Of a DNA stretch of 32,333 bases, positions 32,070-32,333 are shown in pieces. Each line of letters opens with the position of its first letter. Positions within the stretch are counted from its first letter, which is position 1. The stretch covers positions 1 through 32,333 of the forward strand of contig CAILVI010000398.1 of NCBI GenBank assembly GCA_903837595.1, in the 5' to 3' direction. The translations under genes were made by a program, and so were the position numbers. Under the pieces are notes generated by a model, which did no database searches, was not told the origin of the DNA, and was given only the letters and a program-made list of their open reading frames with translations. This DNA is from an uncultured Thiodictyon sp. GTDB taxonomy: Bacteria; Pseudomonadota; Gammaproteobacteria; Chromatiales; Chromatiaceae.

Positions 32070-32333
32070 GTCGACGTTCCCCAAGCGTCCGTTCCATTGC
32101 CGCGACACCCCCACCGAGTGGCGCCCCTTCTTGGTGATCCCGCTCTCATCGATCAACAGGGCAGTGTCGGCTGTCCCGCCCAGCAACGCATCGGCATCGC
32201 GCGCCACCTGATCCAACACCCCGCGTTCGTCCCACGGGGAGTTCGACAGAAAGTGCTGCAACGCCTGCTCGTCGCTGTCGGTGACCACCTCGGCCATCCG
32301 CTCCATGTTCTTGCGCCGGGCCTGCATCAGACC
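32070..32333 (-). pseudogene. IS701-family transposase fragment (both ends incomplete)
   Basis: On the minus strand the frame is open to the window edge and encodes RRKNMERMAEVVTDSDEQAL, LQHFLSNSPWDERGVLDQVA, LLIDESGITKKGRHSVGVSR and RQWNGRLGNVD. This is the N-terminal third of IS701/DDE-superfamily transposases, with the first catalytic Asp in LLIDESG. The similarity breaks after GNVD at 32070; the remaining catalytic domain is missing, so the element is dead. The upstream part lies outside the window. Confidence 0.88.

Overview
The window is GC-rich bacterial chromosome. The block rlmH-maf-rng-yhdP is a typical gammaproteobacterial order. Base composition, repeat families and gene content suggest a purple-sulfur-type gammaproteobacterium (Chromatiaceae-like). 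That placement is inference from memory, not from a search.

Layout. 1-2240 is accessory DNA: the 3' end of a group II intron (maturase C-terminus plus domains V and VI), a HicA/HicB pair whose toxin lacks the usual catalytic His, short tandem repeats, an integron attC-like site, a PIN-domain toxin with a small partner, and a degraded second attC-like site. 2239-8410 is mostly core: ilvA (minus), rpiA, then a hemerythrin / DUF2249 / heme-copper-oxidase-like membrane protein operon with an FNR/DNR-like box upstream, an orphan ABC ATPase and a small coiled-coil membrane protein. 8498-14840 is again accessory: two tandem L,D-transpeptidase lipoproteins separated by scars of a duplicated toxin-antitoxin locus, an orphan Phd-type antitoxin, a MITE-like element, a PLD-family nuclease overlapping a large AT-richer DUF262/HNH (GmrSD-like) gene, a frameshifted repeat protein and an orphan AbrB/MazE antitoxin. 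14993-24421 is core: a split MetH homocysteine module (minus), a small unknown gene, rlmH, maf, rng, yhdP and alr. 24592-31731 holds a pseudo-receiver membrane protein, a fragment of a nucleotidyltransferase antitoxin, a minus-strand unknown gene, and a tight plus-strand cluster with two GT4 glycosyltransferases, a third GT-B-like protein, a membrane protein with an apparent frameshift, a small Cys-rich protein and an anchored beta-rich protein. The right edge carries the truncated remnant of an IS701-type transposase.

How genes may work together. The hemerythrin operon looks like an oxygen/NO-responsive unit. The rlmH-alr block serves ribosome modification, nucleotide sanitation, RNA processing, envelope lipid transport and cell-wall precursor supply. 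The glycosyltransferase cluster probably makes or modifies a surface glycan. The PLD + DUF262 pair is the best candidate for an uncharacterised DNA-defence system. The accessory stretches are rich in toxin-antitoxin genes, many of them orphaned or decayed.
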